A stretch of DNA of 15,086 nucleotides from Patescibacteria group bacterium. Lineage in GTDB: Bacteria; Patescibacteriota; Microgenomatia; UBA1406; GWC2-37-13. Under the pieces are notes generated by a model. That model was not told the origin of the DNA. It worked only from the letters and a program-made list of their open reading frames with translations, and did not search any database. The position numbers and the translations under genes are program-made. Positions 1 through 5,995 of this stretch are shown here, piece by piece. Numbering within the stretch: position 1 is the stretch's first letter; each line of letters begins with the position of its first letter. Where the stretch lies: NCBI GenBank assembly GCA_943356515.1, contig CALRFM010000013.1:1-15086 (forward strand). Direction: 5' to 3'.

Positions 1-2
1 AA

Positions 3-143
3 CATAAACTTTACAATTATCGTGGAGTATCAAAAGCAAACTTTCCGTTATACTTAAAGGAGATGGAATACCGATACAATCACAGAAAAGAAAACATACT
101 AGAACCTATTATGAAGTTGTATTTTGGTTACGTTTCGTACTAA
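3..143 (+). mobile_element. C-terminal end of an IS1595 (ISXO2-like) transposase, cut by window edge
   Basis: The reading frame starting at base 3 is open to a TAA at 141-143 and reads YRGVSKANFPLYLKEMEYR followed by YNHRK. This matches the conserved tail of ISXO2-like DDE transposases of the IS1595 family (consensus roughly hRGiskknlplYLkEfewRfNhR). Only about the last 46 residues are in view, so catalytic residues cannot be judged. No clear terminal inverted repeat lies between the stop codon and the adjoining transporter frame, so the element end may itself be deleted. The assignment rests on motif recall, not a search. Confidence 0.72.
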
Positions 144-705
144 TTACCTTTTCTCCGTCATAATAAATAAAGAACAACTCATACCGCTTCAGTGGCTCTT
201 TGTAATTCTGGTTATTCTCGGAACGTTACTTATTTCTATTCCAGAAAAAATAAACCGACTAGAACTCAAGAAGAAAAGTTTTCTCATCTGGCCGTTACTT
301 GGTGCATTTACTGTTGGACTTTCAGATACATTATCAAAATCTATCATCGATAAAACTTCAGCGACTTCATTTCTCTTTGCCTTGGCATTTATTCAGATTC
401 CCATTGCCCTCGTTTATTTAAAGCTCGAGAAACAATCCGTTAGTCAGTTTGCCTTTATCATTCAGAAAATACATACCTATAAATTTGCACTTTTAGGTTC
501 ATTTCTAAATGTAATGACGGTTTTATTCCTCTGGCTGTCTTTCCAGTATGCTCCAGCGTCTATCGCTTCACCCATAACTGCATCGTATCCTGGACTGGTA
601 ATACTCATGGCAATTGTATTTTTAAAAGAGAAAATTCTAGTAAAAGACTTGATTGGATTTTCACTTATAATCTTGGGAATTGGGAGCTTGGGATTCTTAT
701 CTTAG
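124..705 (+). pseudogene. EamA/DMT-family transporter, 5' half missing
   Basis: The frame encodes the second half of a drug/metabolite-type (EamA) membrane transporter. NKEQLIPLQW followed by a hydrophobic helix is the usual end of the first EamA repeat, and a complete second repeat of about five helices follows, ending KEKILVKDLIGFSLIILGIG. Intact members are about 280-300 residues; only about 185 transporter-like residues remain. Upstream, the same frame has TGA at 112-114 and TAG at 103-105, and that DNA encodes the tail of a transposase in another frame. The nominal TTG start at 124 lies inside that transposase frame and is probably not real; recognisable transporter sequence begins near base 150. 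The gene therefore seems decapitated by an insertion or deletion. It ends in TAG at 703-705, 11 bases from the convergent TspO gene. Substrate cannot be predicted. Confidence 0.7.
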
Positions 706-716
706 GTATAAAAAGA

Positions 717-1193
717 TCAATTCAACTTCCAAATAGCTGCATTCAGAAGGGTTGCGAAGCTGACCCACAAAAGATACGGAATTAATAAATATGTTGAGCG
801 CTTATCTATACTCCAAAAGAGATTCATCAAAACTACAATCATGATCCAAAGTAAGACGATGATATAAAAAGCGCCACCTACATTTTTCAGTCCAAAAAAT
901 ACTATTGACCATAATGCATTCACTCCGAGATGAAGCATAAAAAGAAGCACTGCTTTTTTGATCTTTGGTTTTTGATATCCTTTCACCCACACAAAATAAA
1001 GAGCAATACCCATTAGAGTGTATAAAATAGTCCAAACTGGTCCAAATATTGTGTTGGGAGGATTAAAGCTTGGTTTTACCAGATACACGTACCAATTCGA
1101 AATTGATGATATAGTTCCAAATGATCCTATCAATCCAGCAAGCTGAGAAACGAGAATGGAGAAAATGAGAAGTGGTATATTTTTTATTTTCAT
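717..1193 (-). CDS. TspO/MBR family membrane protein
   Basis: A 158-residue, five-helix integral membrane protein of the TspO/MBR (tryptophan-rich sensory protein / peripheral benzodiazepine receptor) family. Family signatures seen are KPSFNPPNTIFGPVWTILY at residues 40-58, VNALWSIVFFGLKN at 91-104, and the end WVSFATLLNAAIWKLN. Length is normal for the family, which binds porphyrins and related ligands; the physiological role in this kind of organism is unknown. The ATG at 1193 sits 5 bases after a TACAAT -10 box (minus strand of 1199-1204), so the mRNA may be leaderless or nearly so; a GAGGT directly before the ATG is too close to act as a normal ribosome-binding site. It diverges from the gene at 1216 and ends in TGA, 11 bases from the convergent EamA remnant. 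Confidence 0.93.
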   Translation of the reverse strand: MKIKNIPLLIFSILVSQLAGLIGSFGTISSISNWYVYLVKPSFNPPNTIFGPVWTILYTLMGIALYFVWVKGYQKPKIKKAVLLFMLHLGVNALWSIVFFGLKNVGGAFYIIVLLWIMIVVLMNLFWSIDKRSTYLLIPYLLWVSFATLLNAAIWKLN

Positions 1194-1198
1194 ACCTC

Positions 1199-1208
1199 AT
1201 TGTACAAT
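1199..1208. promoter_or_regulatory. Palindromic bidirectional -10 element between tspO-like and 1216 gene
   Basis: ATTGTACAAT is a perfect 10-base palindrome and offers a TACAAT -10 hexamer on each strand (1203-1208 plus, 1204-1199 minus). The plus hexamer lies 7 bases before the ATG at 1216, the minus hexamer 5 bases before the ATG at 1193. No convincing -35 box is visible on either side. This arrangement would give divergent, essentially leaderless transcripts. The promoter role is inferred from sequence alone. Confidence 0.5.
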
Positions 1209-1215
1209 GATAATT

Positions 1216-1734
1216 ATGAAAAAGACTATTGTAGTGAATGATCTAATGCAGCAAGACTACTCATACTCTCTCCTTGAACCTATGGGTAAGAATTTTGATC
1301 CGGATTTTATTCCAGAGTTGACACCAAAGCAGATGCTTACCATGGGAGTGTTTGGTGGTAAATACATGACTGATTGCACCAAAGAATTTCCTGCCGATTG
1401 GTTTACTAATGCCAAGCTTTCACCGAAGGGAAAAGATATATCGCTCAATTACTTCAAAGTAGATGCCAGTCAACCACTTTCTGTTTGGAAGAAAAAAGGG
1501 TGGATTCGCGAGCAAGATCCACGAGGATGGTTTCAGTGGTACTGCAGGTATTATATGGGTAGAAGAACCATGGATGACGAGCGTCAAATCAAACGCTGGA
1601 AAGCAATGACTCGTCACGTCGCTCAAATCAAAAGAAATTGTGTTCTGGGGGATTTTTCATGTAGACCGAAGCAACGCCAAGCACTACTCCACTGGGCATA
1701 TGATGCAAGAAGCTTATCTCCCATTTTTAAATGA
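1216..1734 (+). CDS. Conserved protein of unknown function (GWFQWYCRYYMGRR family)
   Basis: A 172-residue soluble protein, rich in Trp, Arg and Lys, without signal peptide or membrane helices. Diagnostic stretches are TPKQMLTMGVFGGKYMTDC (36-54), EFPADWF (57-63), GWIREQDPRGWFQWYCRYY (95-113) with GRR after it, DDERQIKRW (120-128) and CRPKQRQALLHWAYD (149-163). I recall similar conserved sequences in bacteria and in fungi and plants, annotated only as hypothetical; I know of no established function. The ATG at 1216 is preferred over 1207 or 1156 because a TACAAT box ends 7 bases before it and 1156 would overlap the divergent gene. The last residues (SPIFK) are read from DNA that encodes, on the other strand, a YciI fragment, so the natural C-terminus may have been replaced. 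Confidence 0.75.
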   Translation: MKKTIVVNDLMQQDYSYSLLEPMGKNFDPDFIPELTPKQMLTMGVFGGKYMTDCTKEFPADWFTNAKLSPKGKDISLNYFKVDASQPLSVWKKKGWIREQDPRGWFQWYCRYYMGRRTMDDERQIKRWKAMTRHVAQIKRNCVLGDFSCRPKQRQALLHWAYDARSLSPIFK

Positions 1735-1808
1735 TTTTTGCGAGCAGCCAAACGACGCTTCATTGCATCCTTGTCTGTTCCATCTTTTCCGATTACAAGA
1801 TATTGCAT
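1701..1808 (-). pseudogene. YciI-like (YCII-related domain) N-terminal remnant
   Basis: From an ATG at 1808 the minus strand reads MQYLVIGKDGTDKDAMKRRL then AARKNHLKMGDKLLAS. This matches the start of YCII-related proteins, typically MQYLVIAYDGTDxxALxRRL followed by an R-x-x-HL-x-xGD pattern. Intact members are about 95-100 residues. Here the similarity stops after about 36 residues, and the frame continues as the antisense of the neighbouring plus-strand gene. The remaining ferredoxin-like half is absent. I read this as a truncated relic, probably non-functional. The fold identification is from recalled consensus, so it is moderately sure. Confidence 0.55.
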
Positions 1809-1827
1809 ATTGTAAAACAATTTTAAC

Positions 1828-2283
1828 TCAAAGAATCGGAGAATTAGCCCGAGATGAGATTAAAATAAACAATACAACGAGCGCTACAGAGACACTTACG
1901 ACAATACGAAGTCGAAGGGGAGTTCGAATCCAACCTATTATTGGGATTGCCAGACTCGGAGTATCTCCAAACCAATTGTCGAAAACTAATTTACCAAAAA
2001 TCATATCCCATTGGATAAGAAATAGCCAAAAAAGATAGATAAGCACGTATTTTTGACCACCAAAAAAGTAAGCTACAAAAAACGGAATTATAACCGGAAG
2101 AACAATTAAGAAAATTATTCCTATGTACCCCCATTCCCAACTTTTATAAATTTGCTGTTTTTCATTGCTTTGATAGGAAAGTTTCCTATTATCTCTAAAA
2201 ATAAGCCGGTTAAATAGACCATCGACTATAGCTAAAGATGCAATATAAGCTATGGAGATAATTGAAAACCATAATTCCAGCAT
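1828..2283 (-). CDS. Hypothetical four-helix membrane protein
   Basis: A 151-residue integral membrane protein that I do not recognise. Predicted helices by eye lie near residues 5-21, 53-73, 79-93 and 126-143. A charged loop (about 25-50, rich in Arg, Lys and Gln) joins the first two. A distinctive segment, FDNWFGDTPSLAIPIIGW, at 101-118 precedes a TPLRLR positive patch before the last helix. The start ATG at 2283 has no clear Shine-Dalgarno; a weak GGTAAG lies upstream. The gene ends in TGA. Neighbours are a YciI remnant and a soluble helical protein on the same strand, and they suggest no function. Confidence 0.6.
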   Translation of the reverse strand: MLELWFSIISIAYIASLAIVDGLFNRLIFRDNRKLSYQSNEKQQIYKSWEWGYIGIIFLIVLPVIIPFFVAYFFGGQKYVLIYLFWLFLIQWDMIFGKLVFDNWFGDTPSLAIPIIGWIRTPLRLRIVVSVSVALVVLFILISSRANSPIL

Positions 2284-2498
2284 ACTAATAACTTACCACA
2301 CTCGGCCAACATTGTGATCTCATATTTGAGATTTTGCGTCAAATTTATAGCTAATTCAGTTTTTATAGGCAGTTCTTTGTACTCCAATTTAAAGTATTTG
2401 CCTTAAGATGAGCAAATACCTCTATGTAATTTCATTCTGGGACCCTAATGCACTTTCCTTCGAACCAGAAGAAATTGGCTTATAATTTTAGAGAGTTT
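2284..2498. other. Intergenic stretch with inverted repeat and a doubtful 25-codon ORF
   Basis: This 215-base gap holds no recognised gene. GTATTTGC at 2394-2401 and GCAAATAC at 2412-2419 form a perfect 8-base inverted repeat with a 10-base loop; no U-tract follows on either strand, so it is not a standard terminator. ATTTGA at 2324-2329 and TCAAAT at 2339-2344 form a weaker one. A plus-strand ORF of 25 codons runs from ATG 2408 to TAA 2485 (MSKYLYVISFWDPNALSFE...); its composition looks coding, but it has no ribosome site and chance ORFs of this size are common. Confidence 0.3.
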
Positions 2499-3038
2499 CT
2501 ACTTTTTCTTTGGAGCTGAATAACCTTGTTTCAAATCTTCTTCTATTGATTCAAACGTCGAAAACTCCTTTTCTTGTACTTCCTTCATAGAAGTTATACA
2601 GTCCAACAAAGACTTTAATACATTGCAGTATTCCCGTTTTCCTTTCAAAGAATCAAGCTTGTCTCTATAATTTGCCGGGTGGGCAAAGAGCAATCTTATT
2701 CCATTGATCTTATGTAGTAAATTTTTTTGTTTTTTATTTATGATACCGCATTCGAGGGCAATCTCCACTTTACGTGCAAAATCAAGCTTAAAAAGAATAT
2801 CTGCTGATCTACCAAGTCTAATAACATATTCTTTTAATGATTGATCGGAATAGTCACAAGGGGAAGAAATAAGATAGTTTGGAATACTCATATTTAGAGT
2901 GCTTTCCATTCTTTCTTGAATATTAAGAGTAAAATGACGAAGATTTTTAATTTCTAGTGTATCTTGTTGATAATAATCCTGTTCAGATTTCTGGAGTTGT
3001 TCTATCAGTTTCTGTATCTCAATATCGATTTTTCCCAT
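2499..3038 (-). CDS. Hypothetical helical protein with HEPN/MltR-like R-x4-H motif
   Basis: A 179-residue, all-helical-looking soluble protein. The ATG at 3038 is chosen over the longer frame to 3092 because GAAGG lies 7 bases before it. A charged N-terminal helix (1-35) is followed by a domain with FARKVEIALECGIINKKQ (87-104) and INGIRLLFAHPANYRDK (111-127). The pattern 'K.E.A...GII.......L..I..IR..FAH' resembles the HEPN-like / MltR / DUF4145-type helical fold, with R115 and H120 in an R-x4-H arrangement. The usual polar residue after the Arg is replaced by Leu, so RNase activity is doubtful. There is a Lys-rich C-terminus. No partner nucleotidyltransferase (MNT) gene is adjacent, so nothing supports a toxin-antitoxin pair. 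Confidence 0.6.
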   Translation of the reverse strand: MGKIDIEIQKLIEQLQKSEQDYYQQDTLEIKNLRHFTLNIQERMESTLNMSIPNYLISSPCDYSDQSLKEYVIRLGRSADILFKLDFARKVEIALECGIINKKQKNLLHKINGIRLLFAHPANYRDKLDSLKGKREYCNVLKSLLDCITSMKEVQEKEFSTFESIEEDLKQGYSAPKKK

Positions 3039-3116
3039 AATTAAGCCTTCATGCAACCTACTAACCCATACCCAATAACCTCGGAGCGGCATTTTACAAA
3101 TTGTTAATTTTATATG

Positions 3117-3190
3117 TGACCCCAGCGGGATTTGAACCCGCGATTTCCAGGATGAGAACCTGGCGTCCTAGGCCGCTAGACGATGGGGCC
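3117..3190 (-). tRNA. tRNA-Glu (anticodon CTC)
   Basis: The minus strand starts GGCCCCA and ends TGGGGTC plus discriminator A, giving a 7-base acceptor stem with one G-U pair. The anticodon arm is CCAGG-TTCTCAT-CCTGG, placing CTC at positions 34-36, which reads GAG (Glu). The T arm is CGCGGGTTCAAATCCCGC with the standard TTCAAAT loop. The 3' CCA is not encoded (the discriminator is followed by CAC), so it must be added after transcription. I see no convincing promoter directly upstream. Confidence 0.95.
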
Positions 3191-3234
3191 ACGAATTTCC
3201 TGCTCGACTCTGGTATACGGGGACGATGGGGCCA
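3179..3234. repeat. 13-base direct repeat of the tRNA-Glu 5' end
   Basis: GACGATGGGGCCA occurs at 3179-3191, spanning the 5' end of tRNA-Glu on the minus strand, and again at 3222-3234, 43 bases away in the same orientation. The second copy has the acceptor strand and the start of the D stem but no tRNA body. It may be the stub of a lost tandem tRNA or the trace of integration or excision; the sequence alone does not decide. Confidence 0.7.
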
Positions 3235-3249
3235 GCCCGTTTTAGCCAA

Positions 3250-3278
3250 TTGACAATGCGTGCGTAATAATGTACCAT
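3250..3278 (+). promoter_or_regulatory. Sigma-70-type promoter of greA-lysS
   Basis: A perfect -35 box TTGACA (3250-3255) is followed after 17 bases by TACCAT (3273-3278, four of six matches to TATAAT, preceded by TG). Transcription would begin near 3285, just before the leader hairpin and about 53 bases before the greA ATG. It faces away from the divergent tRNA-Glu gene. Confidence 0.55.
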
Positions 3279-3288
3279 TCTATCATCG

Positions 3289-3327
3289 ATCCCCTCCTGA
3301 CACAACATGCAAAGGGGGTATTTTTTT
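3289..3327 (+). terminator. Terminator-like hairpin in greA leader (candidate attenuator)
   Basis: ATCCCCT (3289-3295) can pair with AGGGGGT (3313-3319), seven base pairs including one G-U, around a 17-base loop. An A and seven Ts (3320-3327) follow at once. This is the form of an intrinsic terminator, yet it lies only 10 bases before the greA ATG, between promoter and gene. It could end a fraction of transcripts early, or its folding could mask the weak AGG ribosome site at 3328-3330. Confidence 0.45.
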
Positions 3328-3337
3328 AGGCATAAAT

Positions 3338-3799
3338 ATGCTAGACAAAATTCCATTTACACAAGACGGCTATGACAAAATCATAGCAGAACACGCAGAA
3401 CTAACCAATACTAAGCGCCAAGCTGCGGTAAATCGACTTGCCCGTGCACGTGCTATGGGAGATTTATCTGAAAATAGCGAATATCAAGCCGCAAAGGAAG
3501 AACACGCTTTTGTGGAAGGTCGTATAAAAGAAATCGAAGAGCTCATGAGGCGTGCAGAAATAAGCTCAACTCAATCTACCAGTGGCATTGATCTGGGAAA
3601 TACCGTAATAGTTGAAAAAGATGGCATTGAAAGTACCTACATAATAGTTGGTGAATTTGAAGCTGACCCTTTGGAAAAGAAGCTCTCTTCAACCTCGCCT
3701 ATAGGTAAGGCTCTGCTTGGCAGGAAAATAGGAGACATCGTAAATATAGAAGTACCCGCAGGTACTCTGAAATTCAAAATCCTTAACATTAATAAATAA
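3338..3799 (+). CDS. greA: Transcription elongation factor GreA
   Basis: GreA binds RNA polymerase through the secondary channel and triggers cleavage of backtracked RNA. The 153-residue product has the normal two-part layout. An N-terminal antiparallel coiled coil (about 1-75) carries the tip motif MGDLSENSEYQAAKEE, with the acidic residues D42 and E45 that reach the polymerase active site. A C-terminal FKBP-like domain (about 80-153) includes SPIGKALLGRKIGDIVNI. ATG 3338 is chosen because it gives the family's usual N-terminus and AGG lies 7 bases before it; the GTG-initiated extension to 3260 overlaps the promoter. The gene is 2 bases from lysS and surely co-transcribed with it. A terminator-like hairpin precedes the start codon. 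Confidence 0.96.
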   Translation: MLDKIPFTQDGYDKIIAEHAELTNTKRQAAVNRLARARAMGDLSENSEYQAAKEEHAFVEGRIKEIEELMRRAEISSTQSTSGIDLGNTVIVEKDGIESTYIIVGEFEADPLEKKLSSTSPIGKALLGRKIGDIVNIEVPAGTLKFKILNINK

Positions 3800-3801
3800 C
3801 T

Positions 3802-5925
3802 ATGAATAACCAATCAAGCGATCTTATCGGCCAACGAACCCAGCGCATTGAAAAAATGCAAAAACTTCGGGAACTTGGCATCAATCCGTTTCCTTCAGAA
3901 TCTAAAAAAGATCATGCAACGAGTCATGTGATAGAAAACTTCGAAAAACTAAAAGGCACTTCTATGACCCTTGCAGGAAGACTTATGAAGCTTCGCGAAC
4001 ATGGAAAATTGATATTTGGCAATATTCAAGATCAAAGTGGTCGAATACAAATAGCTATACGAAAAGATCAGTTGGAAGAAAATATTGAAAAAGGACAGCT
4101 TGGATGGCAACACCTGAGCTTACTTGATGTCGGTGATATTGTGCAAGTAACAGGAACTATTGATAAAACAGAACAAGGAGAAATCACACTATTTGCAGAG
4201 TCAATAAAGCTCATTGCCAAATCTATCCGTCCCCTTCCCAATTCAATAACTGATAAAGAAACTCAATTTCGAAGAAGGTATATAGATTTAGAAATCAATA
4301 CTGAGCACAAAGAACTGTTTAAAAGAAAAGCATTATTTTACAAAGCAAACCGAGACTTTTTACTTGAGAAAGGATTTATAGAAGTAGAAACGCCTGTCCT
4401 TGAACACGTTACGGGTGGCGCTGATGCTGCGCCTTTTACCACTCATCACAACGCACTTGATCAAGATTTGTTTCTCCGTATTTCTACTGAACTGTATCAA
4501 AAAAGACTCATCGGCGGTGGCTTTGAAAAGATTTTTACTATTGGACCAAACTTCAGAAATGAAGGTTTAAGCGATGAGCATTTGCAAGAATATTATCAGA
4601 TCGAATGGTACTGGGCTTATGCAAACTACCGAGATAACATGGAGATGCTTATTGAAATGTTCCGTCATATCGCAAAACAGGTTTACAACAAAACAACTTT
4701 CACAACGCGTGGACACATGTTTGATCTTGCAGATGATTGGAAAGAAATAGACTATGCCAGTTCCATAAAAGAGCGATTTCATATAGATATCTTTACTTCA
4801 TCTGAAGACGATATGATGGCCCAACTAGAAAAAGAAGGGGTTAATTTGACAGGCGCTATAAACAGAAGCAGGCTTATCGATAATTTATGGAAAGTAATTC
4901 GCAAAGACATATCTGGCCCCGCATTTCTCGTTAATGAACCAGCTTTTATGTCCCCTCTTGCTAAAGCTAAAGATAGTGACCCACGCATTACCGAACGATT
5001 TCATATAATTCTTGCTGGATCAGAACTAGGGAATGGTTACACGGAGATCAATGATCCGCAATATCAGTTGAATCAATTTTTAGATCAACAAAAGCTCAGA
5101 GAATCTGGAGATACTGAGGCTCAAATGCTTGATATCGATTATGTGGAAATGATGGAATATGGCATGCCACCAGTCAGTGGCTATGGTCATAGTGAACGCA
5201 TATTCTGGTTTCTTGAAGACATAACGGCTCGTGAAGGAACCTTATTTCCTCAAATGAGACGTGAAACAGAAGAATTGACTAAAGAGATATATCCACAACT
5301 TTCGGGACAGAAATCTAAACCTGCAGCAAAAACTCAACCATCTCAACCAACTGAACCATCTGACACATCTGGCCTACCAACTAGAAAGGAAGCACTCAAA
5401 CTCTTAGAGGAATATGTGCAAGAACCCTATCAACGATTGCATGCAAAAATGGTAGCTCTTGGCATGGAAGCATATGCCAAACACTATGGTCAAAATGAAG
5501 ATTTATGGTATATAACAGGTCTCCTTCATGACTTAGATTATGACAAATATCCCGATGCACACCCAAATGAGTCGCTTAAATGGTTTTCCGACTGGGGATA
5601 TCCAACTGAGTTAATAGACGCCGTTTCTGCTCATGCCTTTGGATCAAAACGAACCGATACTCCACCAAAAACAAAACTCGATTATTGTTTGATTGCCTGT
5701 GATGAACTTTCCGGATTATTGTATGCCTATTCGCTGATGCGACCAGAAGGATTTGTAGGCATGCAGCCAAAATCAGTGAAAAAGAAATTCAAAGATAAAT
5801 CTTTTGCTGCAAAGATAGATCGTGAAGAGATCATGTTGGGAGTAGATGGCTTAGAGCTTGATTTAGGTGACCACATGAACACTCTCATTACTGTGTTTCA
5901 AGAAATAGAGGAATTGAAGAAATAA
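3802..5925 (+). CDS. lysS: Lysyl-tRNA synthetase (class II) fused to a C-terminal HD-domain
   Basis: Charges tRNA-Lys with lysine. At 707 residues it is about 200 longer than usual LysRS. The N-terminal OB-fold anticodon-binding domain (about 55-155) holds MTLAGRLMKLREHGKLIFG. The class II catalytic core (about 160-500) shows motif 2 around NFRNEGLSDEH (R252), ELGNGYTEINDP (408-419) and motif 3 as GMPPVSGYGHSERIFWF (R466), close to a variant form rather than the usual GIGIDR. A Pro/Gln/Ser/Thr/Lys-rich linker spans about 501-527. Residues about 530-705 form an HD-type domain with H547, the H576-D577 pair in LLHDLDYDKYP, H587, H611 and D634, so all expected metal-ligand positions are present. 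This tail resembles stand-alone HDIG-type proteins. The frame is continuous, with no sign of a lost stop codon. Substrate of the HD part is unknown. Confidence 0.95.
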   Translation: MNNQSSDLIGQRTQRIEKMQKLRELGINPFPSESKKDHATSHVIENFEKLKGTSMTLAGRLMKLREHGKLIFGNIQDQSGRIQIAIRKDQLEENIEKGQLGWQHLSLLDVGDIVQVTGTIDKTEQGEITLFAESIKLIAKSIRPLPNSITDKETQFRRRYIDLEINTEHKELFKRKALFYKANRDFLLEKGFIEVETPVLEHVTGGADAAPFTTHHNALDQDLFLRISTELYQKRLIGGGFEKIFTIGPNFRNEGLSDEHLQEYYQIEWYWAYANYRDNMEMLIEMFRHIAKQVYNKTTFTTRGHMFDLADDWKEIDYASSIKERFHIDIFTSSEDDMMAQLEKEGVNLTGAINRSRLIDNLWKVIRKDISGPAFLVNEPAFMSPLAKAKDSDPRITERFHIILAGSELGNGYTEINDPQYQLNQFLDQQKLRESGDTEAQMLDIDYVEMMEYGMPPVSGYGHSERIFWFLEDITAREGTLFPQMRRETEELTKEIYPQLSGQKSKPAAKTQPSQPTEPSDTSGLPTRKEALKLLEEYVQEPYQRLHAKMVALGMEAYAKHYGQNEDLWYITGLLHDLDYDKYPDAHPNESLKWFSDWGYPTELIDAVSAHAFGSKRTDTPPKTKLDYCLIACDELSGLLYAYSLMRPEGFVGMQPKSVKKKFKDKSFAAKIDREEIMLGVDGLELDLGDHMNTLITVFQEIEELKK

Positions 5926-5959
5926 GATTATTTTTGAAATAAAGTTAGTATTTATCTAC

Positions 5960-5988
5960 TTGATTTATGCTATTTTTTTATTTATAGT
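5960..5988 (+). promoter_or_regulatory. Promoter of the pentein gene, leaderless
   Basis: TTGATT (5960-5965), a 17-base spacer and TATAGT (5983-5988, five of six matches to consensus). The ATG follows after 7 bases, which puts the likely transcription start on or next to the start codon. No Shine-Dalgarno is present, in keeping with leaderless translation. Confidence 0.55.
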
Positions 5989-5995
5989 AATATAA

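Noticed and set aside
1640..2038. Plus-strand 132-codon ORF
   Set aside because: It is antisense to the YciI relic and the membrane-protein gene and overlaps the conserved gene in another frame; its protein shows no recognisable pattern.
2481..2486. TATAAT on the plus strand as a promoter
   Set aside because: No -35 box at a proper distance and no plus-strand gene follows; it lies at the 3' end of a minus-strand gene.
3191..3240. A second tRNA upstream of tRNA-Glu
   Set aside because: Apart from the 13-base copy of the tRNA-Glu 5' end, no anticodon or T arm can be folded.
3260..3337. N-terminal extension of GreA from a GTG at 3260
   Set aside because: It overlaps the promoter and leader hairpin and adds 26 residues not found in GreA; ATG 3338 gives the normal N-terminus.
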